Assembly (NCBI RefSeq): GCF_016632365.1
Contig: NZ_JAEPBH010000001.1
Coordinates: 62,001 to 126,000, forward strand
From: Tenebrionibacter intestinalis
GTDB lineage: Bacteria > Pseudomonadota > Gammaproteobacteria > Enterobacterales > Enterobacteriaceae
DNA: 64,000 bases
Direction: 5' to 3'
Shown here one piece after another: positions 18,275 to 29,035 of this stretch. The notes below the pieces were generated by a model. It saw nothing but the letters and a program-made list of their open reading frames with translations, did not search any database and was not told where the DNA came from. Every line of letters starts with the position of its first letter. Within the stretch, counting starts at the first letter, position 1. A program made the translations under genes and the position numbers.

Positions 18275-18919
18275 ATGTATCAGCGAATTAACGGCGCGGC
18301 GTGGCGACATATTTGGTTGGTTGGCGATTTGCACGGTTGCCTGGCGCTGTTTGCCCGTCACCTGAGGCGGCTGCGATTTAATCCCTGGTCCGACCTGGTT
18401 ATCTCCGTAGGCGATCTTATCGATCGTGGGCCAGATAGCCCTGGTTGTCTGGCATTGCTTGATAAACCCTGGTTTCGCGCTGTGCGTGGAAACCATGAAG
18501 AAATGGCAATGGATGCGTTGCGTAGCGAAGACGTGTCAGCATGGTCGTTAAACGGCGGTAACTGGTTTCGCCAGCTTGATAAGCTGGCGCGTGCGCAGGT
18601 TCAGGCGCGTTTGTACCGGTGCGCCGAGCTACCGCTGATTATTGAACTGCATGTCCAGGGGAAAACAGAGATCGTTGCACATGCGGACTATCCTTCCGAC
18701 AGCTATGTCTGGGGTAAACCGGTAGACAGACAGCGGGTGGTATGGGGGCGGGAGAGGATTACACGCCACCTGCGCGGGGAGGGAAAAGCAATAGCGGGCG
18801 CCGACCGCTTTTGGTTTGGGCACACGCCGCTACAGGAGCCGCTGCACTTTTATAACCAGCATTATATTGATACAGGGGCGGTATTTGGCAACCGGCTGAC
18901 GCTGGTACAAATGCAATAG
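18275..18919 (+). CDS. pphA: Serine/threonine protein phosphatase 1 (PphA)
   Basis: A PPP-family metallophosphatase, in E. coli linked to signalling of misfolded protein and to dephosphorylation of phosphoproteins. The 214-residue protein carries the three signature blocks: GDLHGC (two-metal site), GDLIDRGPDS and RGNHEEMAM. Later metal ligands are in AHADYPSD and FWFGHTPLQEP. I chose ATG 18275 (MYQRINGAAWRHIWLVGD), which has GAGG upstream and aligns with E. coli; an earlier in-frame start at 18245 adds ten unconserved residues. It is convergent with yebW, one base apart. Confidence 0.94.
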   Translation: MYQRINGAAWRHIWLVGDLHGCLALFARHLRRLRFNPWSDLVISVGDLIDRGPDSPGCLALLDKPWFRAVRGNHEEMAMDALRSEDVSAWSLNGGNWFRQLDKLARAQVQARLYRCAELPLIIELHVQGKTEIVAHADYPSDSYVWGKPVDRQRVVWGRERITRHLRGEGKAIAGADRFWFGHTPLQEPLHFYNQHYIDTGAVFGNRLTLVQMQ

Positions 18920-18920
18920 C

Positions 18921-19112
18921 TCAAAAATCGCTGTATTCGTGAGCGGGATTCCAGAAACCACTGATGAATTCCTCCACGGGATAACAACCGCCGTGACGAA
19001 TGCGCTGTTCTTTCATTGCTGACAGACACTGCGCTTCAGTATTGAATACCTCAATAACAAGATCGTCACAGCCTCCGTGCAGATAGCAGACAAACAAAAC
19101 CAGCGCGAACAT
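18921..19112 (-). CDS. yebW: Small conserved protein YebW
   Basis: A 63-residue protein that follows E. coli YebW closely (MFALVLFVCYLHGGCDDLVIEVFNTEAQC, RIRHGGCYPVEEFISGFWNP). It begins with a hydrophobic stretch (1-11) and has four cysteines, which suggests an exported, disulfide-bonded peptide. Function is unknown. Its stop lies one base from the pphA stop. Confidence 0.9.
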   Translation of the reverse strand: MFALVLFVCYLHGGCDDLVIEVFNTEAQCLSAMKEQRIRHGGCYPVEEFISGFWNPAHEYSDF

Positions 19113-19330
19113 GACAACCCCAACTCCACCCTCTTCGCGGTTAAGTGTAGGGCAAAGCGGCGGTAAGGAAAATAATGATAAGTTAACGAGGCTATAAGCC
19201 GGACAGCTTCGTCCCGAATCGATTGAAAGCTAAATAAAAAAATCAAAAAGGCGGATTATAACGAAGGTAAAACCCTATTTTCCTTTTTGGCAATATGCGC
19301 AATAACCCGTCTGGCGACGGGTTTGGGGGG

Positions 19331-19570
19331 TCAGCCTATGCGCATAATCCAGGCGTGATTGCTGCGGTCGTAATGCTCAAGGTAGAGAAGAGAGTGTTCG
19401 CCGTTAAGCAGTGCAGGAACGCTGCTTTCGTGATCCCAGGCATCAAGCTGCATGCACAGATCGGGATCGGAATTGCAGGGGATACTTAAGGTTCTCTCAC
19501 CCTGAGTTTCGCTACTTAATTCGGCATCGTCGATTTCGAAATTGCCGATTCTGACGCTGGTTTTAGCCAT
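19331..19570 (-). CDS. yebV: Small conserved protein YebV
   Basis: A 79-residue soluble, acidic protein matching E. coli YebV (TSVRIGNFEIDDAEL, LSIPCNSDPDLCMQLDAWDHESSVPALLNGEHSLLY). Function is unknown. ATG 19570 has GGAGC seven bases upstream. It lies between rsmF and yebW on the same strand as both, as in E. coli. Confidence 0.92.
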   Translation of the reverse strand: MAKTSVRIGNFEIDDAELSSETQGERTLSIPCNSDPDLCMQLDAWDHESSVPALLNGEHSLLYLEHYDRSNHAWIMRIG

Positions 19571-19666
19571 AACAAGCTCCCTGATTTTTCGATAGTCTGG
19601 TATGACCAGATATGGCCATACAGATCCAGAGTAGCCTGTTTTACGCCTGTTGCCAGGGGAAAAAGG

Positions 19667-21133
19667 TTAATTATTATCCGCGATAAGCGTGTCAGCAAAC
19701 AGTTTACCGTCCCGCACCAGTTCGCGGGGATAGCTATTTTTCAGACGCGAGCCCACCCGCTTAGCCAGCCCCAGGACGGCGCCTTGCCAGGTTACAATAA
19801 CGACATCATGCGTTGGCGTCGCGCGCGGATAAATATCCCGTCCGCGAAACCATTCCTGCGCCTCCTGCGCGCTCAGCGCCCAGGCGCAGTCGTGGCCTGC
19901 GTCGGCAAGCGCAATGACGGCTTCGTGCTGCCAGCGGTAGCCTTTATTAAAAACTTCCGCAAGGCGAAGACCGATACGGGAAAAGCGTACTTTGCCCAGC
20001 AATGGCGCGATATCGGCAGGAAACAGCCACAGCTCTTTATCTCGCTGCCACAGCGTGTGCGCATCCGGCAAGCGTAAACCGACCCGGGCTGCCGCCAGCC
20101 TGACCTCGTCCTGCTCGCGCGTTTTTAGCGGTGTGAAAGGAAAATTGCCGGTTTTATAACGCGGGGCAGGCAGTGGGGCAACGCTGCCCGTTTTATGCAG
20201 GCGTGCGACGAAAAAGCCTTCGCAGTCGTATATTTGCGGGAAGACATGCAGAAAACCTTCGGCAGTAAGCGCTTTTTCGGCGCCGTCGAACAGATTGTTG
20301 AGCGGCACGACTTCCAGCGCGTTGGGATAACGCTCCAGTAGCCAGCGGCACACCTGCTGATTTTCCTGCTGGTTTAGCGTGCAGGTAGAGTAAACCAGCA
20401 TCCCGCCGGGGCGTAGCGCATGAAAGGCGCTGTCAATAAGCGCACGCTGGGTTGCGGCAATTTCGCTGTTGCTGTCGGGCGACCAGTTGCGCAGGGCGTC
20501 CGGGTCTTTTCGTATCACGCCCTCGCCTGAACAAGGCGCGTCAAGCAGAATGGCGTCAAAGGTTTCAGGCAGGGCGGCTGCGAACACCCGGCCGTCAAAA
20601 TGGGTCAGCGCTGCATTGCTGACGCCGCAGCGGCTGATATTGGCGTGCAGAACCTTGACGCGGCTGGCGGCATATTCATTGGCGAGAATGACGCCACGGT
20701 TTTCCATGCGCGCTGCGATTTGCGTGGTTTTGGAGCCGGGCGCGGCCGCCATATCCATAACGCGCAGCGGCGCGTTGCCGTCGGCAAAGAGCGCGCTGAC
20801 CGGCAGCATGGAGCTGGCTTCCTGAATATAAAACAGCCCGCACAGGTGCTCTGCGGTGCTGCCCAGCGGTAGCGCATCTTCGTCGTCACGCGTTATCCAG
20901 AAGCCCTCGGGGCACCAGGGAACGGGCGACAATCGCCAGCCGTAGGGCGCTACGCGGGCAAGGAAATCTTCGACGCTGATTTTTAGCGTATTGATGCGCA
21001 GGCTGCGGCGCAGCGGGCGCTGGCAGGCAGCAATAAAATCGTTGAAATCATGCGCGGCTGGCATAGCGGCGCGCATAGCGTCAAGAAACGCCTCAGGTAA
21101 AAATGAAGGGTTCTGAACCAAAGGATGCCCCAT
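19667..21133 (-). CDS. rsmF: 16S rRNA m5C1407 methyltransferase RsmF
   Basis: Methylates C1407 of 16S rRNA on the assembled 30S subunit, using S-adenosylmethionine. The 488-residue protein has the Rossmann methyltransferase core ([19 protein letters not shown]) and the two catalytic cysteines of the NSUN/RsmB class, in [16 protein letters not shown] and [13 protein letters not shown]. The C-terminal third (PUA-like) ends [19 protein letters not shown] used ATG 21133 ([16 protein letters not shown]); an in-frame ATG at 21166 has a weak purine stretch too and cannot be excluded. It follows letB on the same strand. Confidence 0.95.
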   Translation of the reverse strand: MGHPLVQNPSFLPEAFLDAMRAAMPAAHDFNDFIAACQRPLRRSLRINTLKISVEDFLARVAPYGWRLSPVPWCPEGFWITRDDEDALPLGSTAEHLCGLFYIQEASSMLPVSALFADGNAPLRVMDMAAAPGSKTTQIAARMENRGVILANEYAASRVKVLHANISRCGVSNAALTHFDGRVFAAALPETFDAILLDAPCSGEGVIRKDPDALRNWSPDSNSEIAATQRALIDSAFHALRPGGMLVYSTCTLNQQENQQVCRWLLERYPNALEVVPLNNLFDGAEKALTAEGFLHVFPQIYDCEGFFVARLHKTGSVAPLPAPRYKTGNFPFTPLKTREQDEVRLAAARVGLRLPDAHTLWQRDKELWLFPADIAPLLGKVRFSRIGLRLAEVFNKGYRWQHEAVIALADAGHDCAWALSAQEAQEWFRGRDIYPRATPTHDVVIVTWQGAVLGLAKRVGSRLKNSYPRELVRDGKLFADTLIADNN

Positions 21134-21168
21134 CAGAGTGCTCTGTATAAGACGCAATCCTACCATAT

Positions 21169-21193
21169 GCGCCCCGATAACTCATCGGGGCGC
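21169..21193. repeat. Perfect hairpin between letB and rsmF
   Basis: Arms GCGCCCCGAT and ATCGGGGCGC (10 bp) flank a 5-base loop, with no T-tract. It sits in the rsmF leader, about 35 bp before the chosen start, so it could be a letB transcript-end or a leader structure. Confidence 0.5.
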
Positions 21194-21352
21194 TTAGATT
21201 GATGACAAAGCGGATAAAAGCGGGGGGATTGCTCTCTTTTTCTGTTTACCGAAAACCCATTTTTTTGATTTTACGAATTATTTTTTTGCGCTTCGGGCCA
21301 AAGGCGTTTGGCGGCAGTCTCTACGCCCCGGGATTTCATCGGAGCGCTGCGG

Positions 21353-23974
21353 TTAGCGGGGTAGGGCCGTTCCCCATTCGCGCCACTCTTTGGGCTCATT
21401 ATCAAGGAGCAGGAAGTGTTTGCCCGGCTGCGCTTTTGGCGCCAGCGGGGTGCCCGGCGGCGTGGCAAACTGGATGCCGCCGCGAATGAATTGATTAAAT
21501 GTGCCGGTTTTCACCACTCCGCCTGTCAGCCCAAAATCCAGGCTATAGCCGGAGGCCAGCCAGAATACGGAACTATTACGCACCAGATGCTGATAGCGCT
21601 TACTGATGCGCAGCCCCACCATTACGCGATCGGAAAGATCGCCAAGGCGCATACCGGTTACGGTGCCTACCTCCATCCCCCGAAACAGCACGGGCGTTCC
21701 GACGCTGAGCGCGCCGGCGTCTGGCACTTCAACTACAATACTCAGGCCGTCAAGATAGCGAGAGTCGGTAATGGTGGCTTCCTGGATTTCGAAACTGCGT
21801 CGTGGGCCGCCGTGTCCCGGTTCTACATTGATATAGGGTTGTAAAATGGTGTCGAGGTTTTCCACCCCGGCGGCGGAAATTTTCGGCGTAATAATGGAAA
21901 AACGCGTGCCGCCGCGAGCGAAGCTGTCAACGTATTGCGGGTATAGCACCGCAGTGGCCTGTACCTCGCTGCGATCGGTGAGTAGCTTGAGCGATGCTAG
22001 CTGACCGATATCAATACCCAGATAGCGAATGGGCATCCCTGGCGAGAGCTTGCCGGCATCAAACGCGTGCAATGTAATCTGGCTACCGACTGCGCGCGCG
22101 GCGGTTTCTGAAGGGTAGAGCACGCGTTTGCCGCTTTTTCCTGCGCCTGAAAGGTTGTCGAAGCTAATGGCGCCTTTCAGCGCGCGAGATAGCGGCGATG
22201 CCTGCACGGTCAGGCCGCTGCCGTTGAGCTGCACCTTTGCGCCGCCTTCAGCCCAGAATATGCTGTCCGGGGTGAGCAGATGACGGTACTGCGGCTTAAT
22301 ATAGACGTCGATATCGAAAGCGTTGCTGCGTGGGCGAATAACAATGACTTCGCCTACCTCAAATTTGCGATAGAGCACAACGGAACCCGTCTGTACATTG
22401 GGCAGACTGGAGGCTGAAAGCGTCAGTGTGGGCGTGGGGCGTTCGCCCTGGTTGTTTTCAATAGCGCGATCGAGGTTGGCATAGAGCGGGTAGGCGGATT
22501 TTAGCGCGCCGTTTTTGCCCGGCAGAATACGGATGCCGCCGTTAATCCACTCCCCGGCGCTGGCGCCGAGAAACTCCACGCCATCTATGCCCACTTTTAC
22601 ATCCACGCGGCTATTTACTACAAATTTACTGTCGCCTTTAATCAGCGATTTGTACTGAGGGTCGATGGCGATAGTGAATTTAACGCCGCCGGCGGTAAGG
22701 CTGCGATCAATCACCTGGCCTACCTGTACGCCGTGTAACTTTAACGGTTGACCGGCTTCAATCCCGTAACTTTCCGGCGCATTAAGCGTCAGTTTCAGTA
22801 CGCCTGGCCGCTGGAGCGGCGTTTTGTTTTCAGCTAAGACTACGAAGTTATCACGCGCCGCCCCTTCGCCGGGGATAAGTTCAAAAGACGCGCCTTCCAG
22901 AAGACTGTTGATGCCCGGGTTGCTGAGCGACAATTCAGGTTTACGTAATTCAATGCGCGTATGTGTACGCATCAGGCTAACGACGCTCGGATCGACGGTC
23001 AACACGCCGGTCACGCCACCGTTTTCCTGAAGATCAAGTTTGGTGAGCGTTCCCACTTCCAGCCCCTGGTACATTAACCGCGTTGCGTTGGCCTTAAGGC
23101 CATCGCCGCCGGGCAACTGTAGCTTGATTTGTACGCCGCGCTGACTGTGCGCCAGGTCCGGATAAAGCGTAAATGTCGTGTTCTGCCGGGCGGCATCGGA
23201 GCCTGTTGGCGAGTCGAATGCGATAGCGCCATTAACCAGTGCGCTCAGGCTTTCCAGCGATACCCGGGCGCCGCTGAGCCCCACGTCGGCCTTCACGCCT
23301 GAAACGTTCCAGAAGCGGCTGTCCTGTTTTACCAGGCTTGTAAAGCGCCGATCGATGATCACATCAATGGTTACCCCCTGATTACCGGGATTAATCGCGT
23401 AGTCATACACGCGACCGACCGGAATTTTGCGGAAGTAAACCTGCGAACCGCTGTTGAGCGAACCGAGGTCGGGCGAGGTTAAATGGATCATCAGCTCGCC
23501 GTTATTAAGATGGTATTTGGGCTGTGTATCCAGCGCGACAAAGTGATCCTGCGCTTTGCCCTTGCCTGGCATCATGCCGATATAGTTACCGCTCACCAGC
23601 GCATCCAGCCCGGAAACGCCCGCCAGAGAGGCTTTAGGCGTTACCAGCCAGAACTGGGTTTCAGCGCGCAGCGCGTCCTGCATATCGCTTTTTATGCTGA
23701 CCGTTACTTCAATTTTGCGCAAATCTTTACTGGGGCGCACGGTTTGCACGGTGCCTATCTCCACGCCCTGGTAGCGTACTGGCGTGCGTCCGGCGATGAT
23801 GCCGTCTGCGGAGATAAAATCGATTGTGACGGTCGTTCCGTGCTCCTGCCAGGTCTTCCAGCCCAGCCACAGAGCAATAAGCAGCGCGATGACCGGCAGT
23901 AGCCAGAAAGGGGAAATACGGCGTTTTGTTTTAATGTGCGCTTCAGTCGGTGAAGCTGGCGTTTCCTGACTCAT
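21353..23974 (-). CDS. letB: LetB (YebT), multi-MCE-domain lipid transport tunnel
   Basis: An inner-membrane-anchored periplasmic protein whose stacked MCE domains form a tube for lipid transfer between the two membranes. One N-terminal transmembrane helix lies near residues 22-40 ([17 protein letters not shown]), followed by seven MCE repeats, each with a core like [14 protein letters not shown] ([119 protein letters not shown]). The 873 residues are close to the 877 of E. coli. ATG 23974 lies inside the last codons of letA (32-base overlap), so the two are translationally coupled. Confidence 0.96.
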   Translation of the reverse strand: MSQETPASPTEAHIKTKRRISPFWLLPVIALLIALWLGWKTWQEHGTTVTIDFISADGIIAGRTPVRYQGVEIGTVQTVRPSKDLRKIEVTVSIKSDMQDALRAETQFWLVTPKASLAGVSGLDALVSGNYIGMMPGKGKAQDHFVALDTQPKYHLNNGELMIHLTSPDLGSLNSGSQVYFRKIPVGRVYDYAINPGNQGVTIDVIIDRRFTSLVKQDSRFWNVSGVKADVGLSGARVSLESLSALVNGAIAFDSPTGSDAARQNTTFTLYPDLAHSQRGVQIKLQLPGGDGLKANATRLMYQGLEVGTLTKLDLQENGGVTGVLTVDPSVVSLMRTHTRIELRKPELSLSNPGINSLLEGASFELIPGEGAARDNFVVLAENKTPLQRPGVLKLTLNAPESYGIEAGQPLKLHGVQVGQVIDRSLTAGGVKFTIAIDPQYKSLIKGDSKFVVNSRVDVKVGIDGVEFLGASAGEWINGGIRILPGKNGALKSAYPLYANLDRAIENNQGERPTPTLTLSASSLPNVQTGSVVLYRKFEVGEVIVIRPRSNAFDIDVYIKPQYRHLLTPDSIFWAEGGAKVQLNGSGLTVQASPLSRALKGAISFDNLSGAGKSGKRVLYPSETAARAVGSQITLHAFDAGKLSPGMPIRYLGIDIGQLASLKLLTDRSEVQATAVLYPQYVDSFARGGTRFSIITPKISAAGVENLDTILQPYINVEPGHGGPRRSFEIQEATITDSRYLDGLSIVVEVPDAGALSVGTPVLFRGMEVGTVTGMRLGDLSDRVMVGLRISKRYQHLVRNSSVFWLASGYSLDFGLTGGVVKTGTFNQFIRGGIQFATPPGTPLAPKAQPGKHFLLLDNEPKEWREWGTALPR

Positions 23975-25226
23975 GTGCATCCCAAAGTAATCGGCTGTCC
24001 AGCCATTCCACTGCAAGAATAGTCAAAATTACCGCAGCGCCGAAATAGAACGCCGCAGGCCCCATTGTAAAAGCCAGAAGTTGGTCGCGATTGACCAGTG
24101 ACATGGTCAGTGAAATAACAAACAGATCGAGCATCGACCAGCGCCCGATCCAGGCGATAAAACGCAGCAGCAGGACGCGCGCGCGCAGGCCCTGCACGCA
24201 TTTGAAATGAATGCTAAGCAGCAGCGTAATCAGCACCAACACCTTAGTGAAGGGCACCAGTATACTGGCGATAAACACTACGCCCGCCACGGCGGCGTTG
24301 CCGGAGGCAAGCGATATAATGCCGGAGAAAATGGTATCTTCCTGACGCGCGCCGTTAACGTAAACGACTGAGACAGGTAGAAGATTAGCCGGAATCAGAA
24401 AGATCAGCGAGGCGATCAGCGCCGCCCAGCACTTTTGCAGGCTCATTGGACGGCGTTGAGTCAACGGTATGTGGCAGCGTGGACAGCGGCCATGCGCGTC
24501 CGGCAGCCCGGTGAAATGGCAGCCGAGACACACGCGCAGCTTATCGCTGTAATAACGCGCGGCGGGTTGGGGGTAAAAGCGCAGCCAGAGCTGCTCAATG
24601 TTAAGATGAATGAGCGTCAGGATACTGAGCAACGTCAGCGCAACAAAAGCCCATAGCCCATAGCCGTGGGTAATATAGGCGTATTCCTGCACTTTAATTG
24701 TGGCAACGGCAATGCCAACCAAATAGATATCCAGCATAACCCACTCTTTGAGCCGCGCCAGCATCAGTAAAACTGGACGCAAATTTACGCCAAGGCGGTT
24801 GCCAAGCCACAGCCAGATAATGGCTAGCGCAAGCGTAACGGGAGCGCCCACGGCGCAAAACAGTATCATTGAAGCGGTTATCGGATCGCCTTGCTGTGCT
24901 ATCTGCCAAATCCCCTGCATAACGTTGGCATTGATATGGCTGCCGAGCAACCACAGTTCAAGCAACGGCGCGCCCCAGGCGAAGGGCATCAGCAGCAGCA
25001 TGGCGACCGCCATGCTAATAAGGCGAGACAGCGGCCAGTCACGGCCGTTGTGTACTTTGGCGTGACAACAGGGACAGTAAGCGTTTTGCCAGGGTTTCAC
25101 CATCGGCAGCAGAAAGGGAGTATCGCATTCAGGGCAACGTTGATAGCGCGGGCGCGGTAAGGCTGCGCCGATGCGCTGAATGACGAGGGGGGTGTCCTGT
25201 GTTAAAAGCCGGTGTTTTAGCGCCAT
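23943..25226 (-). CDS. letA: LetA (YebS), PqiA-like inner-membrane partner of LetB
   Basis: A 427-residue integral membrane protein that works with the MCE tube LetB. It has two PqiA-type halves. Each opens with a zinc-ribbon-like cysteine set: CPECDTPF with CPCCHAKV near the N-terminus, and CLGCHFTG with CPRCHIPL near residue 235. Each half has about four transmembrane helices. The [15 protein letters not shown] and [14 protein letters not shown] segments are the repeated conserved helix. ATG 25226 is divergent from msrC. Its 3' end overlaps letB. Confidence 0.95.
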   Translation of the reverse strand: MALKHRLLTQDTPLVIQRIGAALPRPRYQRCPECDTPFLLPMVKPWQNAYCPCCHAKVHNGRDWPLSRLISMAVAMLLLMPFAWGAPLLELWLLGSHINANVMQGIWQIAQQGDPITASMILFCAVGAPVTLALAIIWLWLGNRLGVNLRPVLLMLARLKEWVMLDIYLVGIAVATIKVQEYAYITHGYGLWAFVALTLLSILTLIHLNIEQLWLRFYPQPAARYYSDKLRVCLGCHFTGLPDAHGRCPRCHIPLTQRRPMSLQKCWAALIASLIFLIPANLLPVSVVYVNGARQEDTIFSGIISLASGNAAVAGVVFIASILVPFTKVLVLITLLLSIHFKCVQGLRARVLLLRFIAWIGRWSMLDLFVISLTMSLVNRDQLLAFTMGPAAFYFGAAVILTILAVEWLDSRLLWDAHESGNASFTD

Positions 25227-25351
25227 AATCGCTTTTTCTTTTTTTACATTCGCTCATCATAGTAACGTATTCGTGATTTGCCTTGAGCATGACAGCATTT
25301 AATGCTTAGTTTAACGGGGCAATAAACTGTGAAAAGGTAAGTAAGAAATCA

Positions 25352-25846
25352 ATGGGCAAGGAACAATTTTACGCGGAGCTTAACCGCGATTTTCGAGCGC
25401 TAATGGCAGGCGAGACGCATTTTCTCGCCGTGCTGGCGAATACCAGCGCGCTGCTTTTTGAGCGCCTCGCTGGCGTAAACTGGGCCGGTTTTTATCTTCT
25501 TGAAGGCGATACGCTGGTACTTGGGCCGTTTCAGGGTAAAATTGCCTGTGTGCGCATCCCGGTTGGCAGGGGAGTATGCGGCACGGCGGTTGCGACCCGT
25601 GAAGTTCAGCGCGTGGAGGATGTTCACGCATTTGAAGGCCATATTGCCTGCGATGCGGCCAGTAAGTCTGAAATCGTTCTGCCGCTGGCGTTCAATAATC
25701 AGATTTTTGCTGTTCTTGACATTGACAGTACTGATACGGGGCGATTTGACGCGCAGGACGAGCGCGGCCTGCGCGAGCTGGCGGCGAATCTTGAGACGGT
25801 AATTGCCGCGACTGATTTTAAAAAATACTTAGCCTTTGGCGCATAA
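25352..25846 (+). CDS. msrC: Free methionine-(R)-sulfoxide reductase MsrC
   Basis: A GAF-domain enzyme that reduces free Met-R-sulfoxide. The 164-residue protein is a single GAF domain with cysteines at 66, 76 and 100 (QGKIAC, GRGVC, GHIAC), whose 10- and 24-residue spacing equals that of the E. coli catalytic set. NWAGFYLLEGDTLVLGPFQGK and CDAASKSEIVLPL are the family signatures. ATG 25352 has AAGGTAAG upstream. It is divergent from letA. Confidence 0.95.
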   Translation: MGKEQFYAELNRDFRALMAGETHFLAVLANTSALLFERLAGVNWAGFYLLEGDTLVLGPFQGKIACVRIPVGRGVCGTAVATREVQRVEDVHAFEGHIACDAASKSEIVLPLAFNNQIFAVLDIDSTDTGRFDAQDERGLRELAANLETVIAATDFKKYLAFGA

Positions 25847-25947
25847 GAAACAACGGTTAACGTAGCATTTGCCGATGGGGTCATTATAATGGCGCCTGTT
25901 CATGCCTGCGGCCTGGCCGGCAAAGCCCGTTGTAATCAGGAAATTTC

Positions 25948-26622
25948 ATGGAAAATCAACCCAAGTTGAACAATAGTAAAGAAGTGATCGCCTTTCTGGC
26001 TGAGCGTTTCCCGCAATGCTTTAGCGCTGTAGGTGAAGCTCGCCCCCTGAAGATTGGCATTTTTCAGGATCTGGTTGCGCGCGTGGAAGGCGAAATGCAG
26101 CTTAGCAAAACCCAGCTTCGTTCCGCGCTGCGTTTGTATACGTCCAGTTGGCGCTATCTCTATGGCATTAAATCCGGCGCTATCCGCGTTGACCTTGACG
26201 GCAACCCGTGTGGAGAACTGGAGGAACAGCATGTAGAACATGCCCGCAAACAGCTTGAAGAGGCGAAAGCCCGCGTCCAGGCGCAACGCGCCAGCCAGCA
26301 GGCTAAAAAACGCGAAGCCGCGGCCGTTGCCAGCCAGGAAGACGCGCCACGCCGTGAGCGCAAGCCCCGTCCCGCGCCTCGTCGTAAAGAGAACGCTGAA
26401 CAGCGTAAGCCGCGCGCGGAAAAACAAACGCGTGAAAATGCCGCAACGCGTCACACGCCGGTAACCGATATTTCCGCACTGAAGCCGGGCCAGGTCGTAA
26501 AAGTTAAAGCAGGTAACAACGCGATGGACGCAACCGTTGGAGAAATCACGAAAGACGGTGTCCGTGTGCAGTTGGCCTCCGGTATGTCATTGATTGTACG
26601 CGCAGAACATTTATTGTTCTGA
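25948..26622 (+). CDS. proQ: RNA chaperone ProQ
   Basis: A global RNA-binding protein that acts on small RNAs and mRNA 3' ends; it also affects the ProP transporter. The 224-residue protein has the FinO/ProQ domain at 1-119 ([50 protein letters not shown]). A basic Ala/Arg/Lys-rich linker follows to about 180 and the SH3/Tudor-like C-terminal domain is at 181-224 ([34 protein letters not shown]). prc follows after 19 bp, so the two are an operon as in E. coli. Confidence 0.97.
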   Translation: MENQPKLNNSKEVIAFLAERFPQCFSAVGEARPLKIGIFQDLVARVEGEMQLSKTQLRSALRLYTSSWRYLYGIKSGAIRVDLDGNPCGELEEQHVEHARKQLEEAKARVQAQRASQQAKKREAAAVASQEDAPRRERKPRPAPRRKENAEQRKPRAEKQTRENAATRHTPVTDISALKPGQVVKVKAGNNAMDATVGEITKDGVRVQLASGMSLIVRAEHLLF

Positions 26623-26641
26623 AACGGAGGTCGACCAGGGC

Positions 26642-28684
26642 ATGAACGCTTTATGTAAGATGACGGCCGCCGCCAGTCTGTTTCTGTTCGCGGGAAGCGC
26701 GCTGGCGGTGGGCAACATCACGCGCGCTGACCAGATTCCTGTTCTGAAAGAAGAGCCTCAGCACGCGACGGTGAGCGAGAGAGTAACCTCGCGTTTTACC
26801 CGTTCGCACTATCGGCAGTTTGATCTTGACGACGCCTTTTCAGCAAAAATTTTCACACGTTATCTTAATCTGCTGGACTACAGCCACAATGTGCTGCTGG
26901 CAAGCGATATCGAGCGGTTCGAAAAACAAAAAACAACCCCTGGCGACGAGCTGCGCAGCGGCAAGTTGACGGTGTTTTACGATCTGTTTAACCTGGCGCA
27001 GAAGCGGCGTTTTGAACGTTATCAGTATGCGCTCGCCGTGCTTGATAAGCCGGTGGACTTCACCGGCAACGATACGTTTGATCTCGATCGCAGCAAGGCG
27101 CCGTGGCCGGCCAGCGAGGCTGAGATAAATCGTCTCTGGGATGCGAAAGTAAAATATGACCGTTTAAGCCTGAAGCTTGCCGGTAAAACGGATAAAGAAA
27201 TTCATGATACGCTGGCGCGCCGTTATAAATTTGCCATTCGCCGCCTTGCGCAGACCAAAAGCGAAGACGTTTTCTCGTTGGTGATGACCGCTTTCGCCCG
27301 TGAAATCGATCCGCATACTAACTATCTTTCTCCGCGCAATACTGAACAATTCAACACAGAGATGAGCCTTTCTCTTGAAGGCATCGGCGCGGTATTGCAA
27401 ATGGACGATGATTATACCGTCATCAACTCGATGGTTGCCGGCGGCCCGGCGGCAAAAAGCAAATCTATTAGCGTGGGCGATCGCATCGTTGGCGTTGGTC
27501 AGCCCGGTAAGCAGATGCAGGATGTCATTGGCTGGCGTCTGGATGACGTGGTCGCGCTTATTAAAGGGCCGAAGGGCAGTAAGGTGCGCCTTGAAATTCT
27601 GCCGGCCGGTAAGGGAGCAAAAACCCGTATTGTGACGCTAACGCGCGAACGCATTCGTCTTGAAGATCGCGCAGTGAAAATGACGGTGAAAAACGTCGGT
27701 AAGGAAAAAGTCGGCGTACTGGATATTCCGGGTTTCTATGTGGGGCTGACTGATGATGTAAAAGTGCAGCTTCAGAAGCTTGCGAAGCAGAATGTCAGCA
27801 GCGTTATCATCGATCTGCGCACTAACGGCGGCGGCGCGTTAACCGAAGCGGTATCGCTTTCCGGGCTGTTTATCCCTTCCGGGCCTATTGTGCAGGTGCG
27901 CGATAATAACGGTAAAGTGCGCGAAGATAGCGATAACGACGGTATGGTGTATTACAAAGGTCCGCTGGTAGTCCTGGTTGATCGCTTTAGCGCCTCCGCG
28001 TCGGAAATTTTCGCCGCTGCGATGCAGGATTATGGTCGCGCGCTGATTGTTGGGGAGCCAACCTTTGGAAAGGGCACCGTACAGCAATATCGGTCCCTGA
28101 ATCGTATCTATGACCAGATGCTGCGCCCGGAATGGCCAGCGCTGGGGTCGGTTCAATACACCATCCAGAAATTTTATCGTATCAACGGCGGCAGTACGCA
28201 GCGTAAGGGCGTGACGCCGGATATTCTGATGCCGACCGGTAGCGAGGAAACTGAAACGGGTGAAAAATTTGAGGATAACGCGCTACCCTGGGACAGCATC
28301 AAAGCCGCGACCTGGACGCGGTCAGACGATCTGACGACGTTTGTGCCCGCATTGCTTAAGCTACATCAGGCGCGTATTGCGAAAGACCCTGAATTTCAGT
28401 ACATCTTAAAGGATATTGCGCGCTATCGCGCCATGAAGGACAAGCGTAACACTGTTTCGTTAAATTACGCGCAGCGTGAAAAAGAGAACGAGGAAGATGA
28501 TGCTACCCGCCTGGCGCGAATTAACGATCGTTATAAGCGCGCCGGGAAGGCAGCGCTGAAGAAACTGGACGACCTTCCCAAAGATTACCAGGAGCCAGAC
28601 CCCTATCTTGATGAAACGGTGCTCATTGCCAGCGATTTGGCAAAAATGGAAAAAGAGCGGCCAGCGCCGCAGCCGGGCAAATAA
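26642..28684 (+). CDS. prc: Tail-specific protease Prc (Tsp)
   Basis: A periplasmic C-terminal processing peptidase (S41A) that trims FtsI, degrades SsrA-tagged exported proteins and, with NlpI, controls MepS. Residues 1-22 form a signal peptide. A PDZ domain lies near 240-325 and the peptidase core near 340-560. Catalytic Ser452 (SASASE), Asp463 (QDYG) and Lys477 (FGKGTVQQ) keep the E. coli spacing. I chose ATG 26642, which gives 680 residues (682 in E. coli) and follows GGAGG; an upstream in-frame ATG lies inside proQ. Repeat copy 2 begins 11 bp after the stop. Confidence 0.96.
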   Translation: MNALCKMTAAASLFLFAGSALAVGNITRADQIPVLKEEPQHATVSERVTSRFTRSHYRQFDLDDAFSAKIFTRYLNLLDYSHNVLLASDIERFEKQKTTPGDELRSGKLTVFYDLFNLAQKRRFERYQYALAVLDKPVDFTGNDTFDLDRSKAPWPASEAEINRLWDAKVKYDRLSLKLAGKTDKEIHDTLARRYKFAIRRLAQTKSEDVFSLVMTAFAREIDPHTNYLSPRNTEQFNTEMSLSLEGIGAVLQMDDDYTVINSMVAGGPAAKSKSISVGDRIVGVGQPGKQMQDVIGWRLDDVVALIKGPKGSKVRLEILPAGKGAKTRIVTLTRERIRLEDRAVKMTVKNVGKEKVGVLDIPGFYVGLTDDVKVQLQKLAKQNVSSVIIDLRTNGGGALTEAVSLSGLFIPSGPIVQVRDNNGKVREDSDNDGMVYYKGPLVVLVDRFSASASEIFAAAMQDYGRALIVGEPTFGKGTVQQYRSLNRIYDQMLRPEWPALGSVQYTIQKFYRINGGSTQRKGVTPDILMPTGSEETETGEKFEDNALPWDSIKAATWTRSDDLTTFVPALLKLHQARIAKDPEFQYILKDIARYRAMKDKRNTVSLNYAQREKENEEDDATRLARINDRYKRAGKAALKKLDDLPKDYQEPDPYLDETVLIASDLAKMEKERPAPQPGK

Positions 28685-28694
28685 ACGAGCGGAC

Positions 28695-28874
28695 AGGCAC
28701 AAGAAATTGTGCCTCGGCGTGTTGATAAAGAAGGAAAAACGGGTTTTTCCTTCTTTTTGGTAAGCAGGCGAAAATCAATGCATTGATTTTCCTTACTTTT
28801 TAATTGTGTTTCATCCATCCTGTCTGCGACAGGATGGGGTTTGTCAGCAGTCTCAGGCACAAGAAATTGTGCCT
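28695..28874 (+). repeat. Terminator-flanked interspersed repeat, copy 2
   Basis: The core (28721-28854) matches the core of copy 1 at most positions, including the three hairpins and the terminal motifs GTTGA and TTTGTCAGCAGTCTC. It is bracketed by two identical 20-bp palindromes AGGCACAAGAAATTGTGCCT (28695-28714 and 28855-28874). Only the right one is followed by a T-run, so the prc terminator has been duplicated around the element. The palindrome is unrelated to the one around copy 1. Confidence 0.9.
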
Positions 28875-28881
28875 GTTTTTT
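28855..28881 (+). terminator. prc intrinsic terminator
   Basis: Palindrome AGGCACAA/TTGTGCCT with a short loop, followed by GTTTTTTAT. An identical hairpin lacking the T-run lies at 28695-28714 on the other side of repeat copy 2. Confidence 0.8.
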
Positions 28882-29035
28882 ATCCCTCTTTTTTTGAGTC
28901 AGCAAAATGCTACAAAATGTAAAGTTGTGTCTTTTTAGACACCTGACGGCGCTGAAAGCTTGAAAACGAGGTGACACCCCATCAGGATGTAAGGAATCGT
29001 GCAGTGCATTTGTTAATTAGAGGTAAAAATAAATT